A stretch of DNA of 64,000 bases from Adineta ricciae (Eukaryota; Rotifera; Eurotatoria; Adinetida; Adinetidae), in contig CAJNOJ010000175.1 of assembly GCA_905250025.1 (NCBI GenBank), positions 62,001 to 126,000 of the forward strand. The letters run 5' to 3'. Position 1 is the first letter of the stretch, and each line of letters starts with the position of its first letter. Position numbers and translations under genes: made by a program. Positions 32,836-44,215 of this stretch are shown here, piece after piece. The notes beneath the pieces are model-generated. The model was not told the origin of the DNA. It searched no databases and saw nothing but the letters and a program-made list of their open reading frames with translations.

Positions 32836-34685
32836 ATGTCTTCCGCAGTCACATCTGATGTATCCGATATTCGTCAACGCCATGTAGAACGTGACATAAC
32901 TACAAATGCTACTCGACTAAGTCAGAGTGAAAATGCTAAAGCGGCAGCAGCAAGTATCACGACTCCGATTGCAGCAGTACCGACTACTGATGACGATATG
33001 GAACCTTTACCATCACATCCAACTGGTGCACATATGTTTGAAGAGACAAGTTCTACACCAAACTTTATGCAATATTTTGAAAACATTCTCAGTGGTTTCA
33101 ATCCTCGTTGGCGTAATTGGATCATTCGCGGTATATTTTCATTCATCATGATTTTTGGATTTGCTAAGTTAGTATCGATGGGTCCGTTAGTTGTCTCGGT
33201 GGTTATTCTTCTCATTCAAATCAAATGCTTTCAAGAAATTATCAACATCGGCTATGTTGTTTATAAATCACACAATCTACCATGGTTTCGAACATTATCC
33301 TGGTTTTTCTTATTTACGTCAAATTACTGGCTGTATGGAGAGAGTTTAATTCATCATTTTGGTTCATTACTAAATCGAAATAATTTTCTCCAACCGTTAG
33401 TTACATATCACCGAATGATTGCTTTTCTCCTCTATACAAGCGGATTCGTTGGATTTGTCTTAAGTTTAAAGAAAACCTATTATCTAAAACAATTTACTCT
33501 ATTTGGATATACACATATCACGTTGATGATTCTGGTGACGTCAAGTCATCAAATGATAGAAAACATTTGCGAGGGTATGTTAACAATTCATCATAAGATA
33601 GAATTTTTCATATATGAGTCATTGTCATTTGTCACGTTGGCAGTTTTTTGATGAAGTGACCTGACCTGAACAGTAACATAATATTCAACGTGGCATATAT
33701 CCGATGAGTCATTCAAAGTGACAAGTCGATGTAGTTTAATTGTGAAATTACACAATTGATCTCTGAAAGAGCTGACTTTGTAAATCATTGTACAAAGGTT
33801 GAATCGATTTACCATCTAGTTCTTCAATTCCGAAGAAAAGATTAGACATCAATGACTGTCGACAACAGTTACAACCTTTCTCAACACTCAGTTTCGCAAA
33901 AAATAGGAGACGTGAGAACAATGTGATGAATTAGAAAACTAATGACATATTGAAAATACTTAAGCGGATTATTAAACATAATTTAGGTATGATATGGTTT
34001 CTATTTCCTGTGTCGTTAATTATCTGCAATGATATAATGGCTTATATGTTTGGTTTTTTCTATGGTCGAACACCATTAACAAAATTATCACCAAAGAAGA
34101 CTTGGGAGGGCTTTATTGGTGGTGGTGTATCAACGTTGATTTTCGGTTTTGTTTTAGCGGGCGTTCTCAGTCGCTACCAATTTTTCGTTTGCCCATTAGA
34201 ATACAATGACGAACTGATGAGTCTGTCAACATCCTGCACACCATTGCCACTGTTTCAAAAAACAATATATATGATGCCGAAGCCACTCTCATTTCTAAAA
34301 CGTTCATTAGTTTTATATCCATTTCAATTGCATTCACTGTTGCTTTCGTTATTTGCTTCGAGCATTGGACCGTTTGGCGGTTTTTTTGCCAGTGGATTTA
34401 AACGAGCATTTCGAATCAAAGACTTTGCTGCTACCATACCCGGCCACGGTGGGTTTATGGTAAGACATAGTAGTTCTTGTTGTTCAATTTCATTAACATA
34501 ATCGTGTCTTCTCTCTGCAGGATCGATTTGATTGTCAAGTTATAATGGCAATGTTCACAAATGTGTATATCTCAACATTTGCACGTGTTGCATCGCCGCA
34601 TAAACTACTTCTCCAAGTATTAGCTCTCTCGCACGAAAATCGCGAAGAATTCCTTCGTTTGCTTCGTAATCATTTCAAAGAATAA
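32836..34685 (+). CDS. CDS2: Phosphatidate cytidylyltransferase (CDP-diacylglycerol synthase)
   Basis: Integral ER-membrane enzyme making CDP-diacylglycerol from phosphatidic acid and CTP, the precursor of phosphatidylinositol. Three exons join in phase: 32836-33574, 33987-34459 and 34521-34685, giving 458 residues, close to the vertebrate CDS1/2 length. The polar N-terminus is followed by many hydrophobic segments from about 33.12 kb. Family pieces include [35 protein letters not shown] and [13 protein letters not shown]. The complete CdsA signature runs from [14 protein letters not shown] through IPGHGG and across the last intron into DRFDCQ. The first intron is 412 bp, far longer than the local norm. 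ATG 32836 is preferred because a splice-acceptor-like CAG lies 4 nt upstream; an ATG or other start further upstream in the same open frame is possible. I cannot separate CDS1 from CDS2 type. Confidence 0.93.
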
Positions 34686-35844
34686 TACATGGGCAAGAAG
34701 AAGAAAAACAAGATACCTAAGGCGATTTCTTTTTCGAAACAATGCGGTGACTCATTTGCTTTTCTTTTTCTTGTACATAATGACCAATTGAGATTGTGTG
34801 AATGTTTCATTTGACCTTCGAACGTATGTATTTGCTTTTGTCATTATTTAATATCACAACATGAACTAAATTTCACCAGTAAATACTTTCTCGCAGTACC
34901 ATGTCTGATGTCATTTATTTATATAACGAGTAAACAAAGAAATACATGAGACGCATACAAAACGATGAAACAGTATAGACGATTTGTTTGCACAGTATAT
35001 AATCAAATGGATTCAACTCATTCTTATGAATATTGCAAGAGGAAATTTAATAATGTTCACGGTCATATTGGTATAATAGTAGATATATACAGATACTCTA
35101 GAAGATGTCGCATGTTTTTATATGTACAGAATCATTGCGATTAATTGGATTGTATAGAAGAGTTTGGAACGATCGGAGAGAATACGTCAAATATTGTTAG
35201 CGAAACAGCTTCTTATGTTTTAACGTAATCAAAAGAATAAAAGTCTTTTGTTGCAGAACAGAAACATAGCAAATAAGAGTTTTCTTCTGCTCGAGACGAT
35301 CTGTATTTGCTGGAAAGCAAATATTTATAATGAAGTCAACATTTATGAACGACAGGAAGCGATTCATCTGGTCGGATCTCTATTTTTTTCATCTTCTCTA
35401 GTAGAGTGTAATTCTATCTAGGAACCGTTGTTTAACAAGCCTCGAAATATTCAAATTAGAGAATTCCGAAATGGCCAAATTGATCTACATCATTCTGTGC
35501 CAATAAGCATACCATAAAATGCCATTATATGTACATTAGTGTATTGATTTTGTTGAGAAAGTGAATGCAACCGTTGCTTTTTACCGATTCGAATTTGCTT
35601 ATAAAAGAAAACTTTCAAGAGGCAACTTCCGTTGTGTATACGATTCAACTTTCTCGCTATTCAAAGACACGTTCCAACTTTTCATAAGTACATGGCATAT
35701 TTCAAGTATGCAAGAATATGTTTCATTCAAAAGACGATCAATCATACATTTAACTTTTCAAGAGAAGCATGGAATGATAAACTATAAACATTGAGAATAT
35801 ATATATCTATATAAATGTACAATACGAAAGAGAGAAACAGATTT
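34686..35844. other. Intergenic between convergent genes
   Basis: About 1.16 kb between the 3' ends of CDP-DAG synthase (+) and Rab (-), so it contains two 3' UTRs. An ORF at 35561-35794 has no recognisable domain and is probably chance. No repeats or RNA genes seen. Confidence 0.45.
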
Positions 35845-36682
35845 TTATTCATCCACAGTTCTAGTTGATGAACAACAACCTAGTAATTTGCCGTACGTAG
35901 TTTCTGATTGGTTATTCGTTAAGCTGATATTTCCTGTTTGATTCGGTGTTGAGAATTGCTTTTCGCGTAATGCGGCTTCTTGTTTCAGATCCAGTAATTT
36001 TTCCGTAAGGAAAAAGAACATTTTGGAAACTGTTGGACTAGTATCAGATTTGGCACTTGTTTCGAAGAAATCAACACGAAATTTATCAGCTAGCAACTTG
36101 CCTTCATTGGTGGATACCACTAAACGATCGTGTATATCACTTTTGTTTCCAACTAAGATTCGAACGACATCATCCGGAGCATTCTCATCGATGTTTCTCA
36201 TCCATCGAACGATATTTTGAAACGAAGTGGCTTCCGTACGATCGTAAACAAGAATTATGGCGTCAGCATTACGCTGAAGAAGAAAAAAAATCGAGTGTTC
36301 GTGAGTGTGAATACGAACGAGGACAACTTACATAATAAGATCGTGTGATATTAAAAAATTTCTCTTGACCAGCTGTGTCCCACAATTGTAACTTGACAGT
36401 TTTATCTCGCACACGCAGTGTCTTAATTTTAAAATCAATACCAATCGTTGGTGTAAATGATTCCGCAAACATATTGTCTATAGAAACAAAGATAAGCAGT
36501 GACCTTTCGGGAGAAAAAAACAACGACGACGACAAGGAAACCTTATCGACTAGAAACAAACTAGCTTATCGTAAACGAGACTTACCAGCAAATCGAAACA
36601 TTAAACATGTTTTTCCCACACCACTATCACCGATCAACAAAATTTTAAATGACCAATCTGGTTGAGTACGTTTCGTTGCCAT
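35845..36682 (-). CDS. Rab-family small GTPase
   Basis: Three minus-strand exons (36586-36682, 36332-36477, 35845-36273) join in phase to 223 residues. All GTPase motifs are present: P-loop GDSGVGKT, switch [33 protein letters not shown] (K replaces the usual R after GQE), NKSD and ETSAKS. Similarity is closest to the Rab8/Rab10/Rab1 group ([20 protein letters not shown]). The protein should cycle on vesicle membranes in trafficking. The C-terminus is odd: two adjacent cysteines occur in [13 protein letters not shown], followed by nine more residues, so the expected terminal CC or CXC prenylation motif is displaced inwards. Introns are 108 and 58 bp. The subfamily assignment is uncertain. Confidence 0.92.
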
Positions 36683-37617
36683 GAGAGGAAAGAAAAAAGC
36701 GTGTATCTAAAACATCAGTTAGAGCATTTACATAATGTATTCGCATATATAAACTAAACGATGGTATTCTAGATGAAATAGTCCTACAAATTTACACGTC
36801 ATGTTGAATGTGAATCACGATGAATGAGAGTGCACAATCGTCGACGTTTTTCTTTCTTTTTTGATGATCATCTGACGAGAGGGAAGGCGTCAAGAGAACG
36901 AGAAATAAGAAGTAAAGAAGGGAAAAAAGCAAGACATAGTTTGCATCGCTGACTGGTTGGTAGTAGAGAAAAAAAATGCGAAGGCATAAAAGCAGAGACG
37001 GTTCTTTCAGCTACATGGCGTGCTTTTCTTCATCTTTTTCTTTTTATCAGTACTTGCGAACAAGTTAAAATGTAGAAACACATGATAGTCGTGCACATCA
37101 TAAACTTGTTTTTTCAAAGTACTTATCTTGTCTCACAAGAAGTAAAGAAAGAAAAGAGAAATATACTATTAATGTAGATATTTTGCCGCAAGAAACTAAT
37201 GAACTGTGCAGACGTATACTAGTCTTCGCTACGATATTATCAGCTTTCATTTCATCGCGAACTTACCCGTGTTTGCGAAGAGGCGCGCGCACGATACTAA
37301 GAGGCTGAAGATTAATACTGTCGGCAAAAAAATTCAAGAGATACTTGCCTCCTTGTCAGAGCAAAGGGTATAAGTTGATTCGCTTATACAAAGTGACTAT
37401 TTCAATATTTCAAATGAATTTTCTGCATCAATAATGATCGTAGTTTTTCTTTCTCTCTCGACGAAGGAGAAAAACAAGTCTTCTAATTAAGGTGTACATC
37501 ATGAGAATACTTTAGCCGAAAAGAAACACAAGATATTTAGCAAATATAGTATCTTATTCAATCAAACAACAACTTGATTGATGACTAAACAAAAAAACAG
37601 GAAAGGTTTACTAAAGT
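36683..37617. other. Intergenic, no gene recognised
   Basis: About 930 bp upstream of Rab and downstream of DNAJC19 (both on the minus strand). Contains purine-rich tracts (GAGAGGGAAGG, AAGAAGGGAAAAA near 36875-36930) and no supportable gene. Expected to hold the Rab promoter and DNAJC19 3' UTR. Confidence 0.45.
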
Positions 37618-38294
37618 TCATTTGGCACCACTTTCAAAGAAGTCTTTAGCTTCGTTGATTTTAGCAGCAATGTACGGAGAACCACCTGTGATTAAAAAGA
37701 ACAAACAAAATACATCTGAAATCATTGCAAGTGAAAGTATTTACCTCGGTCAGGATGATTGAGAATGATCAAACGTTTGTAAGCATCACGTATACGGTTC
37801 TTATTCGCTGTTGGACTGTACAAAAAAAGACGAACAAGAATAATATTCGACATACCTATGTGAAGTAATTTACCTGACTCCTAATATCAATGCTGCTTCA
37901 CGTCGATTCATTTTTGGATCTATTTGATAACAGATAATAACAAGCAGTGAATAATATATGCGTTTCATTCTTACCGAAGCCACCCTTATAGTATTTCGAC
38001 TAAAATATCAAAAGATATGTTGATAATGCGAAGAAAGACCTATGAGAAATACTTACTGATAACCCTTCAGCAATAACGCCACTGGTCTTCGTCAAGTTTT
38101 CTGCAATTGTCTTCCCATGTCGAGCAAGATATCGACCTTGAAATGATAAAATTTGATATACAGTTGTAGAAAAATAAAGTACCGTTTACCTGCAAATCCA
38201 ACAGCGGCTAGACCAAGTCCGACAACAACTGCTGTACTCTGTAGAAATAATTTGATAAATCATATTGGGATCTAAAAGACCTTTCACTCACCAT
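37618..38294 (-). CDS. DNAJC19: DNAJC19/TIM14 (Pam18) mitochondrial import J-protein
   Basis: Seven tiny exons on the minus strand join in phase: 38292-38294 (ATG only), 38190-38238, 38057-38136, 37975-37999 (25 nt), 37874-37919, 37745-37815 and 37618-37685. They encode 113 residues, and human DNAJC19 is 116. The product is the J-domain co-chaperone of the TIM23 presequence-translocase motor, anchored in the inner mitochondrial membrane. An N-terminal membrane segment ([20 protein letters not shown]) precedes [20 protein letters not shown], the J-domain with its essential HPD ([20 protein letters not shown]), and the end DFFESGAK. The initiator ATG is the last codon of its exon and sits 6 nt after a TTTCTCTTTCAG acceptor, which would leave a 9-nt first exon in a cis model. 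PEN-2 ends 119 bp upstream on the same strand. Confidence 0.96.
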
Positions 38295-38300
38295 AATTAT

Positions 38301-38320
38301 CTGAAAGAGAAACAAAATCA
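38301..38320 (-). other. 3' splice acceptor before DNAJC19 ATG (candidate trans-splice site)
   Basis: On the minus strand TGTTTCTCTTTCAG is followed by ATAATT-ATG and then a GTGAGT donor. The exon between acceptor and donor is only 9 nt. This is more natural as the landing site of a spliced leader than as an internal cis exon. Confidence 0.55.
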
Positions 38321-38413
38321 ATTTTTTATTTTATCTGCAAAATAATCGTCACAGAAAAGAAAAGAATCGAATGAAAATTACACATAGACACAGAGAAAAG
38401 AAACATTCAATGT

Positions 38414-38773
38414 TCAGTAGTATCCTCGAGGTACAACGAATGTTAAATAATCTCCAGCTGGGCCCATTTTAGTGCGAAAGACTTGAAATAAAACATTCCA
38501 AATAATAATAATAAGAAGCCAAGCTAATGTACCAATTGCACTTCGAATGACATCTAAAATAATTCAGTTCGATTTTTAGGAAAAAAAATCAAAGTTATTT
38601 TTACATGTTCGAATTTGAGCTTGTTGAGGATAGGGTTCGACTTTGAATGCTTGTTTATAGAACCAAATTGCATTGATCAGCCATAGAAGTGGTAAGAAAG
38701 CGAAACCACCGAAATAATATTTACGACAGATGTTCAGTCGTTCTTCTGGCGATTTCTTTTCTAATGAAACCAT
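38414..38773 (-). CDS. PSENEN: PEN-2, gamma-secretase subunit
   Basis: Small membrane subunit of gamma-secretase, needed for presenilin maturation and hence Notch cleavage. Two exons (38605-38773 and 38414-38553) give 102 residues, matching the usual 101. The sequence starts MVSLEKKSPEERLNICRKYY, continues FGGFAFLPLLWLINAIWFYK, and after the intron reads YVIRSAIGTLAWLLIIIIW. It ends with the conserved GDYLTFVVPRGYY (DYLSF-type motif). The open frame extends upstream to another ATG at 38911, adding 46 polar residues without family similarity. I prefer the inner start because its N-terminus aligns with the family start. The gene lies 119 bp upstream of DNAJC19 on the same strand and is divergent from OAT. 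Confidence 0.93.
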
Positions 38774-39103
38774 GTTGCCTTTGTTTGATTCGACTGTGCT
38801 TTCTTCGTAATCGGAATGAATTTGTGCGTTAATGATTTGACAACCATTGTTTGCGTTCGTTCTTGATTGGTGGAATTGTTCACAGCGCCATCTCGTTTCT
38901 GGAATCGACATTGGATCGGAAAAAAAACTAGCTAAGTGTAGTGCTTATGATTATGACTCAGTAAGTGGGTCAGGATGAACGAACGAAAGAAAGATAAACA
39001 CCACACCTCCCTTACCTTTTAGTGTACAGTTCGATATGTCGTGATATTCTTGTACTTTGACAATGTTTTTTATGGTAGATTATTACTACGGCTTCTCTTC
39101 TCG
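38774..39103. promoter_or_regulatory. Shared divergent upstream region, PEN-2 / OAT
   Basis: Only 330 bp separate the chosen starts of PEN-2 (-) and ornithine aminotransferase (+), or 192 bp if PEN-2 starts at 38911. This must contain both promoters. I see no diagnostic TATA box. Confidence 0.45.
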
Positions 39104-40844
39104 ATGTATCGTCAGCTAGTATCGCCCTCGATTCCGTTCCTGAACCGATGCATAGCTTCAGCAAGCACATCAGCAGTGAAATCGACAGCGAAAACTATTA
39201 CGGCCAAAACAAAAACAGTAATTGATCGTGAGACACGCTATGGCGCGGCCAACTACCATCCGTTACCAATAGCCATTCAACGTGCATCCGGTAAGTGACA
39301 GAAAGAAAGTTCCTTTCAGGCATACAAAACCGAATTTTTTGCAGGTGTTTGTGTTTGGGATGTAGATGGAAACCGTTATTACGATTTCCTATCCGCTTAC
39401 TCTGCTGTTAATCAAGGACATTGCCATCCGAAAATTCTTGCTGCAGTAAAAAAACAAGCAGAAACATTGACGCTGACATCGCGAGCATTTCACAACGATG
39501 TACTTGGAGAGTTCGAAAAGTATGCGTGTGAACTATTTGGTTACGATAAACTATTGCCAATGAATACTGGTGAGTTCATATGATCGAATATTTTCTTGTC
39601 AAAATTAGATTCCATGTTCAATGTTAACTAGGTGTCGAAGGAGGAGAAACTGCAATTAAATTGGCACGTAAATGGGCGTATAACGTGAAAGGTGTGCCGA
39701 AAAATGAAGCGGTTGTACTCTTTGCAGAAAATAATTTTTGGGGACGTACATTATCGGCTGTATCCAGTTCAACTGATCCATCATGTTATGAAGGGTTTGG
39801 ACCTTACATGCCGAATTTTAAAATCATTCCATACAATGACTTGAAAGCTTTAGAAGTATATGACCAATACCACGAGATTGACCTGTATACTATGTCGATG
39901 ATATTTTCTAGGAAGCATGTAAAGATAGTCGTGTATGTGCATTTATGGTAGAACCAATTCAAGGCGAAGCCGGTTAGTCAAATGTCTAGAGAACGAAAAA
40001 ATGATAATGACAGATTTATTCTAGGTGTTTGCGTACCTGACGATGGTTATCTTGCTGGTATTCGAAAGATCTGTACAAAGAATAATGTCCTTTGGATTGG
40101 TGATGAAATTCAAACAGGTCTTGGTCGAACGGGAAAGTATGTACACATCCTGTAGATAAAACAGTCCAGCTGGGATTGAAAACTATTGTAGACTACTTGC
40201 ATGTGATTATGAAAATGTTCGACCAGATGTTCTTATTCTTGGTAAAGCATTAGCTGGTGGTTTCTATCCGGTAAGTTTAGTCGAAGAATCAATTGAATTG
40301 AATATTTGCTTTGCTTTAGGTGTCAGCAGTTTTAGCAAACGACAATTTAATGAGTGTGTTCACTCCCGGTACTCATGGTTCTACATTCGGTGGAAACCCA
40401 TTAGGCGCACGGATTGCTATTGCATCGCTGAAAGTATAAAAAGCTGCTTGTAGTTTATTCTGAAATGAACCGAGTTGATTCTTAGGTTCTTATCGAGGAA
40501 GGCATGATTGAAAATGCCGCTCGAATGGGTGAACTATTGCGTCAAGAATTAAATCGTTTACCAAAGGACAAAGTTCAAGTGGTTCGTGGAAGAGGTTTAC
40601 TCAACGCGATTGTCATCAATTCAAGTACGTGATAGAAAATGTTCTGATTGTTTTGTCTAGATTCATCCTTTTATATCTAGATTATGATGCATGGGAGTTA
40701 TGTTTGCATTTACGTGACCACGGTCTTTTAGCGAAACCAACCCACGGCGACAAAATTCGTTTTGCTCCTCCATTGAATATCACCAAAGATGAAATACTGC
40801 AGTGCTGTTCAATTATTAGTAAAGCTGTTCACGCTTTAAAGTAG
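39104..40844 (+). CDS. OAT: Ornithine aminotransferase, mitochondrial
   Basis: Class III PLP-dependent aminotransferase converting ornithine and 2-oxoglutarate to glutamate semialdehyde and glutamate in the mitochondrial matrix. ATG 39104 opens with a basic, serine-rich leader ([20 protein letters not shown]) typical of a matrix targeting peptide. The enzyme then follows: [85 protein letters not shown], the PLP-lysine segment [39 protein letters not shown] and the C-terminal [18 protein letters not shown]. Key residues are visible: the DE of GDEIQ, and Lys in LGKALAGG. There are about eight exons with short introns; the first ends at 39290 (G|GT phase). Length and order match animal OAT. Confidence 0.96.
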
Positions 40845-41086
40845 AACAATGATCTTGCATTCACATCCGTTTTGTCTCGTTCTCTCAATTTAACCTGTGT
40901 TTGATGATCAGATTATTTTTCTCATGTCATATTAAAATAAATCTCTAGTTTTTATTTTACCACACACATGTGTTCTCTTCACTATGTCCTCACCTGTATT
41001 TTTCGCTCGTTCTGTTGTATATTCTGCAAGACAAAATCTTCGCTAAGGAAACGGAAGAGATAAAGAGCCGCCTGCAAGGAAAGCAC

Positions 41087-41159
41087 GCCCGTGTGGCTCA
41101 GTGGCTAGAGCACTGGTCTAGTAAACCAGGGGTCGACAGTTCAATTCTGTCCTCGGGCA
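41087..41159 (+). tRNA. tRNA-Thr (AGT)
   Basis: Cloverleaf of 73 nt. The acceptor strands GCCCGTG and CTCGGGC pair except for one T-T position. D-arm GCTC/GAGC with an AGTGGCTA loop; anticodon arm CTGGT-CTAGTAA-ACCAG with anticodon AGT; variable loop GGGTC; T-arm GACAG-TTCAATT-CTGTC; discriminator A. No intron. A TTTTTT run about 12 nt downstream (41172-41177) is a Pol III terminator. Confidence 0.93.
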
Positions 41160-42058
41160 TAGACTAAAACAATTTTTTGCTCTGTGGAAGATCACATACG
41201 AATTCTTTTTTTGTCTTCCATCCTATAAAATCGAAATATATAGCTTTATAATTTACTTTTGGTCTTATTTGTCCCAAATTCTTTTTTTATCTGCTCTCAG
41301 TTAACGTTGTATTCTCATATTTATTATCAAGTAATACATGCGATTGTTTTATTCATCATCGAAACAGATAATAAGTTTTGAGACGGATTAAAGATAAAAA
41401 AATGTGGTGACAGAATCAGAATTGATAGGTTATCTAATCAGCTGCATCAGGTGAAACACGATCAAGATGAAATCATCATTTTACTGTCATGTGAGAACAC
41501 ATTATGTTAGTTTATTAAATGGATCAGATATGAGGTTTTCAACCAGATCTTTTCAGTAAAGAGGGTTAATGGTCATCATATCCATGTTAATATTTGTATG
41601 CGTTTCGAAAAGCAAAAATAAATGAATGAACGAGCGGACACGGACAAATTTCTATTTCTATCTATCTTCGAGAACGAAGATTATGCCTCTATGATTTTTT
41701 TGGTATCAAAAACAAAACTCACAATTGATGAAATATATTTTAATTATTTCTGATAATGCAGTTTTCCTTTTGAATTTCGATAGTCCTCGACTGATATTTA
41801 AATAGATGTCGTTCGACTATGACGTTTTACAAAACGAAAAACAAAACATGCGTTTATTAGTTTTAAGAGAATGATTAAAACTCGTTTGACATACTTAGAA
41901 ACTAAATCCTAGAACAACATAATATTATTCATTGGATTATAGAAATGAAATCCTGTACTCAAAATTCACCTTTTATCAAGATCAAATTTTGTATTGTTAT
42001 TCTACCCTGTTGTCACAAACAAGTCCGACGTCTTTCTATTTGACATCTTCGCAACGAA
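41160..42058. other. Intergenic, no gene recognised
   Basis: About 900 bp of AT-rich sequence between the tRNA and the serine hydrolase, starting with the tRNA terminator. No open frame of interest and no repeats recognised. Confidence 0.45.
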
Positions 42059-43457
42059 ATGACGATGTTATTATTATTGACTACCGTCGCATTACTTATT
42101 ACTGTCAGCAGCGGTTCAAACTGTTTAACTCGGCAGTCAATTGAAGAATCTTTGAAGAAAGTCTATATACCGGGTGCAACAATCACTGTTGTCAATAGTA
42201 CCGATATACTCTATGAGGAAGCTTTTGGTTATCAATCTCTTCAACCGGAAAAACTATTGGATATTGAAAGATCAATCTTTCCTATCGCCTCGATTTCGAA
42301 AACAGTCATTGCTGTTGCTGTCATGCAATTAGTTGAACAAAAACGTGTCGACCTAGATACAGATGTCAATGAATATTTGGGTTTGCCAAGTCGTGCAATC
42401 TATCATCGAAATTTTCCCAATTCTTCGATCACATTGCGTCGACTACTTTCTCATTCATCATCAATCGCCGTCAATGGTGCTTTGCAGGCGAGCTTCTTCC
42501 AAGCTGGTGATAGTGCCATTGACAGTGGAACATTAGCTGAGTTTTGTTTGAAATATTTAAATTGGAATACAACGAATTGGCTGCCACGACCACCAGGAAA
42601 CACAACTCTTTACTCCAACGAAGGAACAACGTTAGCAGCATTAGTAGTGGAACGAATCAGTAACATGCGCTATGATCAATATGTAAAAGAGAAAATTTTT
42701 AAGCCGTTGAATGTTACCAGTGATAAAATTGGCGTTCTTCTCAAAGATTTTACCGACAACACGCATTTCGTAGAACACTATGCTTACGCACCGAATTCAT
42801 CATTCTTAGAACTATGGAAAACAGAATTTCCACAATTGAATATTGAATTGATGCCGGTAAATACTTTATCACTCGAGTTGTTATTCTCTTGAACACATCA
42901 TCTCTTTCTAGGGCAATCTATCAACATATCTACGTATTCCCTTTCTTGGTTTTACTGGTTATCCTGCTGGTCTGTTACGGATGTCAGCACGTTCTCTTTC
43001 TGCTTTTCTCCGCATGTTTGTCAACAAAGGAAGTCCACTTCTTTCGCCACAATCCGTCGATGAAATAAAAACCATAGTTGGCAACGGCCAGATCTATCCT
43101 TTCAATCCAAATCCGAATTCCACCAATCAACCTGCACTACGGAGATATGGACTCTGTTGGCATTGGAGAACACTGACCGACAATCGTCAATATCTAGGCC
43201 ATGGTGGAAGTCTCCCTGGCATGACGCATCTGATGTTAATTAATGAGAAACACAATACAGGTGTCATTGTTTTGACTAATGCCGACACGAATGCACCGAT
43301 TGAATTAACGCAACAAATTTATGAAACAATGGAAAATATTCACATATCGATGTTTAGATGTTATGAAACAAATCATGCTATGCCGATTTTGTTTTATTCA
43401 AAGACCATTATTTTTGGATTTTTTTTCCGCATACTCTTGATTATGAAAGGCCTATAA
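42059..43457 (+). CDS. Beta-lactamase-fold serine hydrolase (class C / LACTB-like), secreted
   Basis: Two exons (42059-42856 and 42912-43457, 55-bp intron) encode 447 residues. An N-terminal signal peptide (MTMLLLLTTVALLITVSSGS) leads into a penicillin-binding/beta-lactamase-related domain. The three active-site elements are visible: the S-X-X-K motif in PIASISKTVIAVAV, the YSN motif in TLYSNEGTTLAALVVERIS, and the KTG-equivalent HGG in YLGHGGSLPGMTHLML. The family includes AmpC-type beta-lactamases, D-alanyl-D-alanine peptidases, esterases and the animal LACTB proteins; the substrate cannot be deduced. Several N-X-S/T sites and the signal peptide suggest export or a lysosomal location. The C-terminus ends in a hydrophobic segment (IIFGFFFRILLIMKGL) that could be a membrane anchor. 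A bacterial origin by transfer is possible but untested. Confidence 0.85.
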
Positions 43458-44215
43458 AGACAAGTAGCGCTCATCCTTCGGATTCGCTGACCCTTTTCTG
43501 AAAGAATTATAATAAAAAGCCAGGATGATCAAATATTGCAAATAGCAAAAGCCCTGCGGAGACGCCTCTAAACGTTTTAGTCAAACGGGTACTTCTACAA
43601 TGAAACTTAGTAGCTCTATTACATAATTCCGAGAGGATTAATTTTTTTCTGTATGACAAAAAGTTATTTTCAATTTCCCAATTATTATAATAAGTGGCGT
43701 ATCGCGATTGCTGCCAATCCACCGCTGTAAGTACGTTAAGAGATTAGTCAAAAGTTTTGAATAAGATAACGATCCACCATTTTTTTATTGACCGAATCAC
43801 CTAACACTTCGAAAAAATTCATTTAACTATTTTCGATAATTTGTTTCATACAGACGAAAATCAAAATTCTCTAACGATATTCCATTGATTTGTTTTTCAA
43901 TTAAATCATTTGAATAAATGAGAAAAGAAATTCAATAAAAGTTTTTATCAAATAAATGATGTAAAAACAAATAAAAATATAAGCTGGATAACACGTATAA
44001 CATGATGAAGCATTGAATGTTCCCTTTTCTGAAAGAAAGGGTTATACAGCGTTTAACAATAGAAATGTGAACTCTATCCTCTCTACATAACAAACAAAGG
44101 ATATGATCGAGGTTCGGTTAAGTCGACGTATAAATAATCACATTGTCTGCGTTTCACGTTATATTTCATCATAGACAGCTTCTTCGTATTTCTATTCATT
44201 GATATTTATTTTATT
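43458..44215. other. Spacer carrying inverted-repeat end
   Basis: No gene supported. It contains a 16-nt block CCCTTTTCTGAAAGAA at 43491-43506, repeated exactly at 44022-44037 inside the left inverted repeat, and several AATAAA-like signals near 43900-43980. Confidence 0.4.
44020..44054 (+). repeat. Left copy of a 35-nt inverted repeat pair
   Basis: TTCCCTTTTCTGAAAGAAAGGG followed by TTATACAGCGTTT. The opposite-strand copy is at 48482-48516, with an exact 24-nt core. Each copy is itself a hairpin (CCCTTTC/GAAAGGG). Possible ends of a mobile element about 4.5 kb long. Confidence 0.6.
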
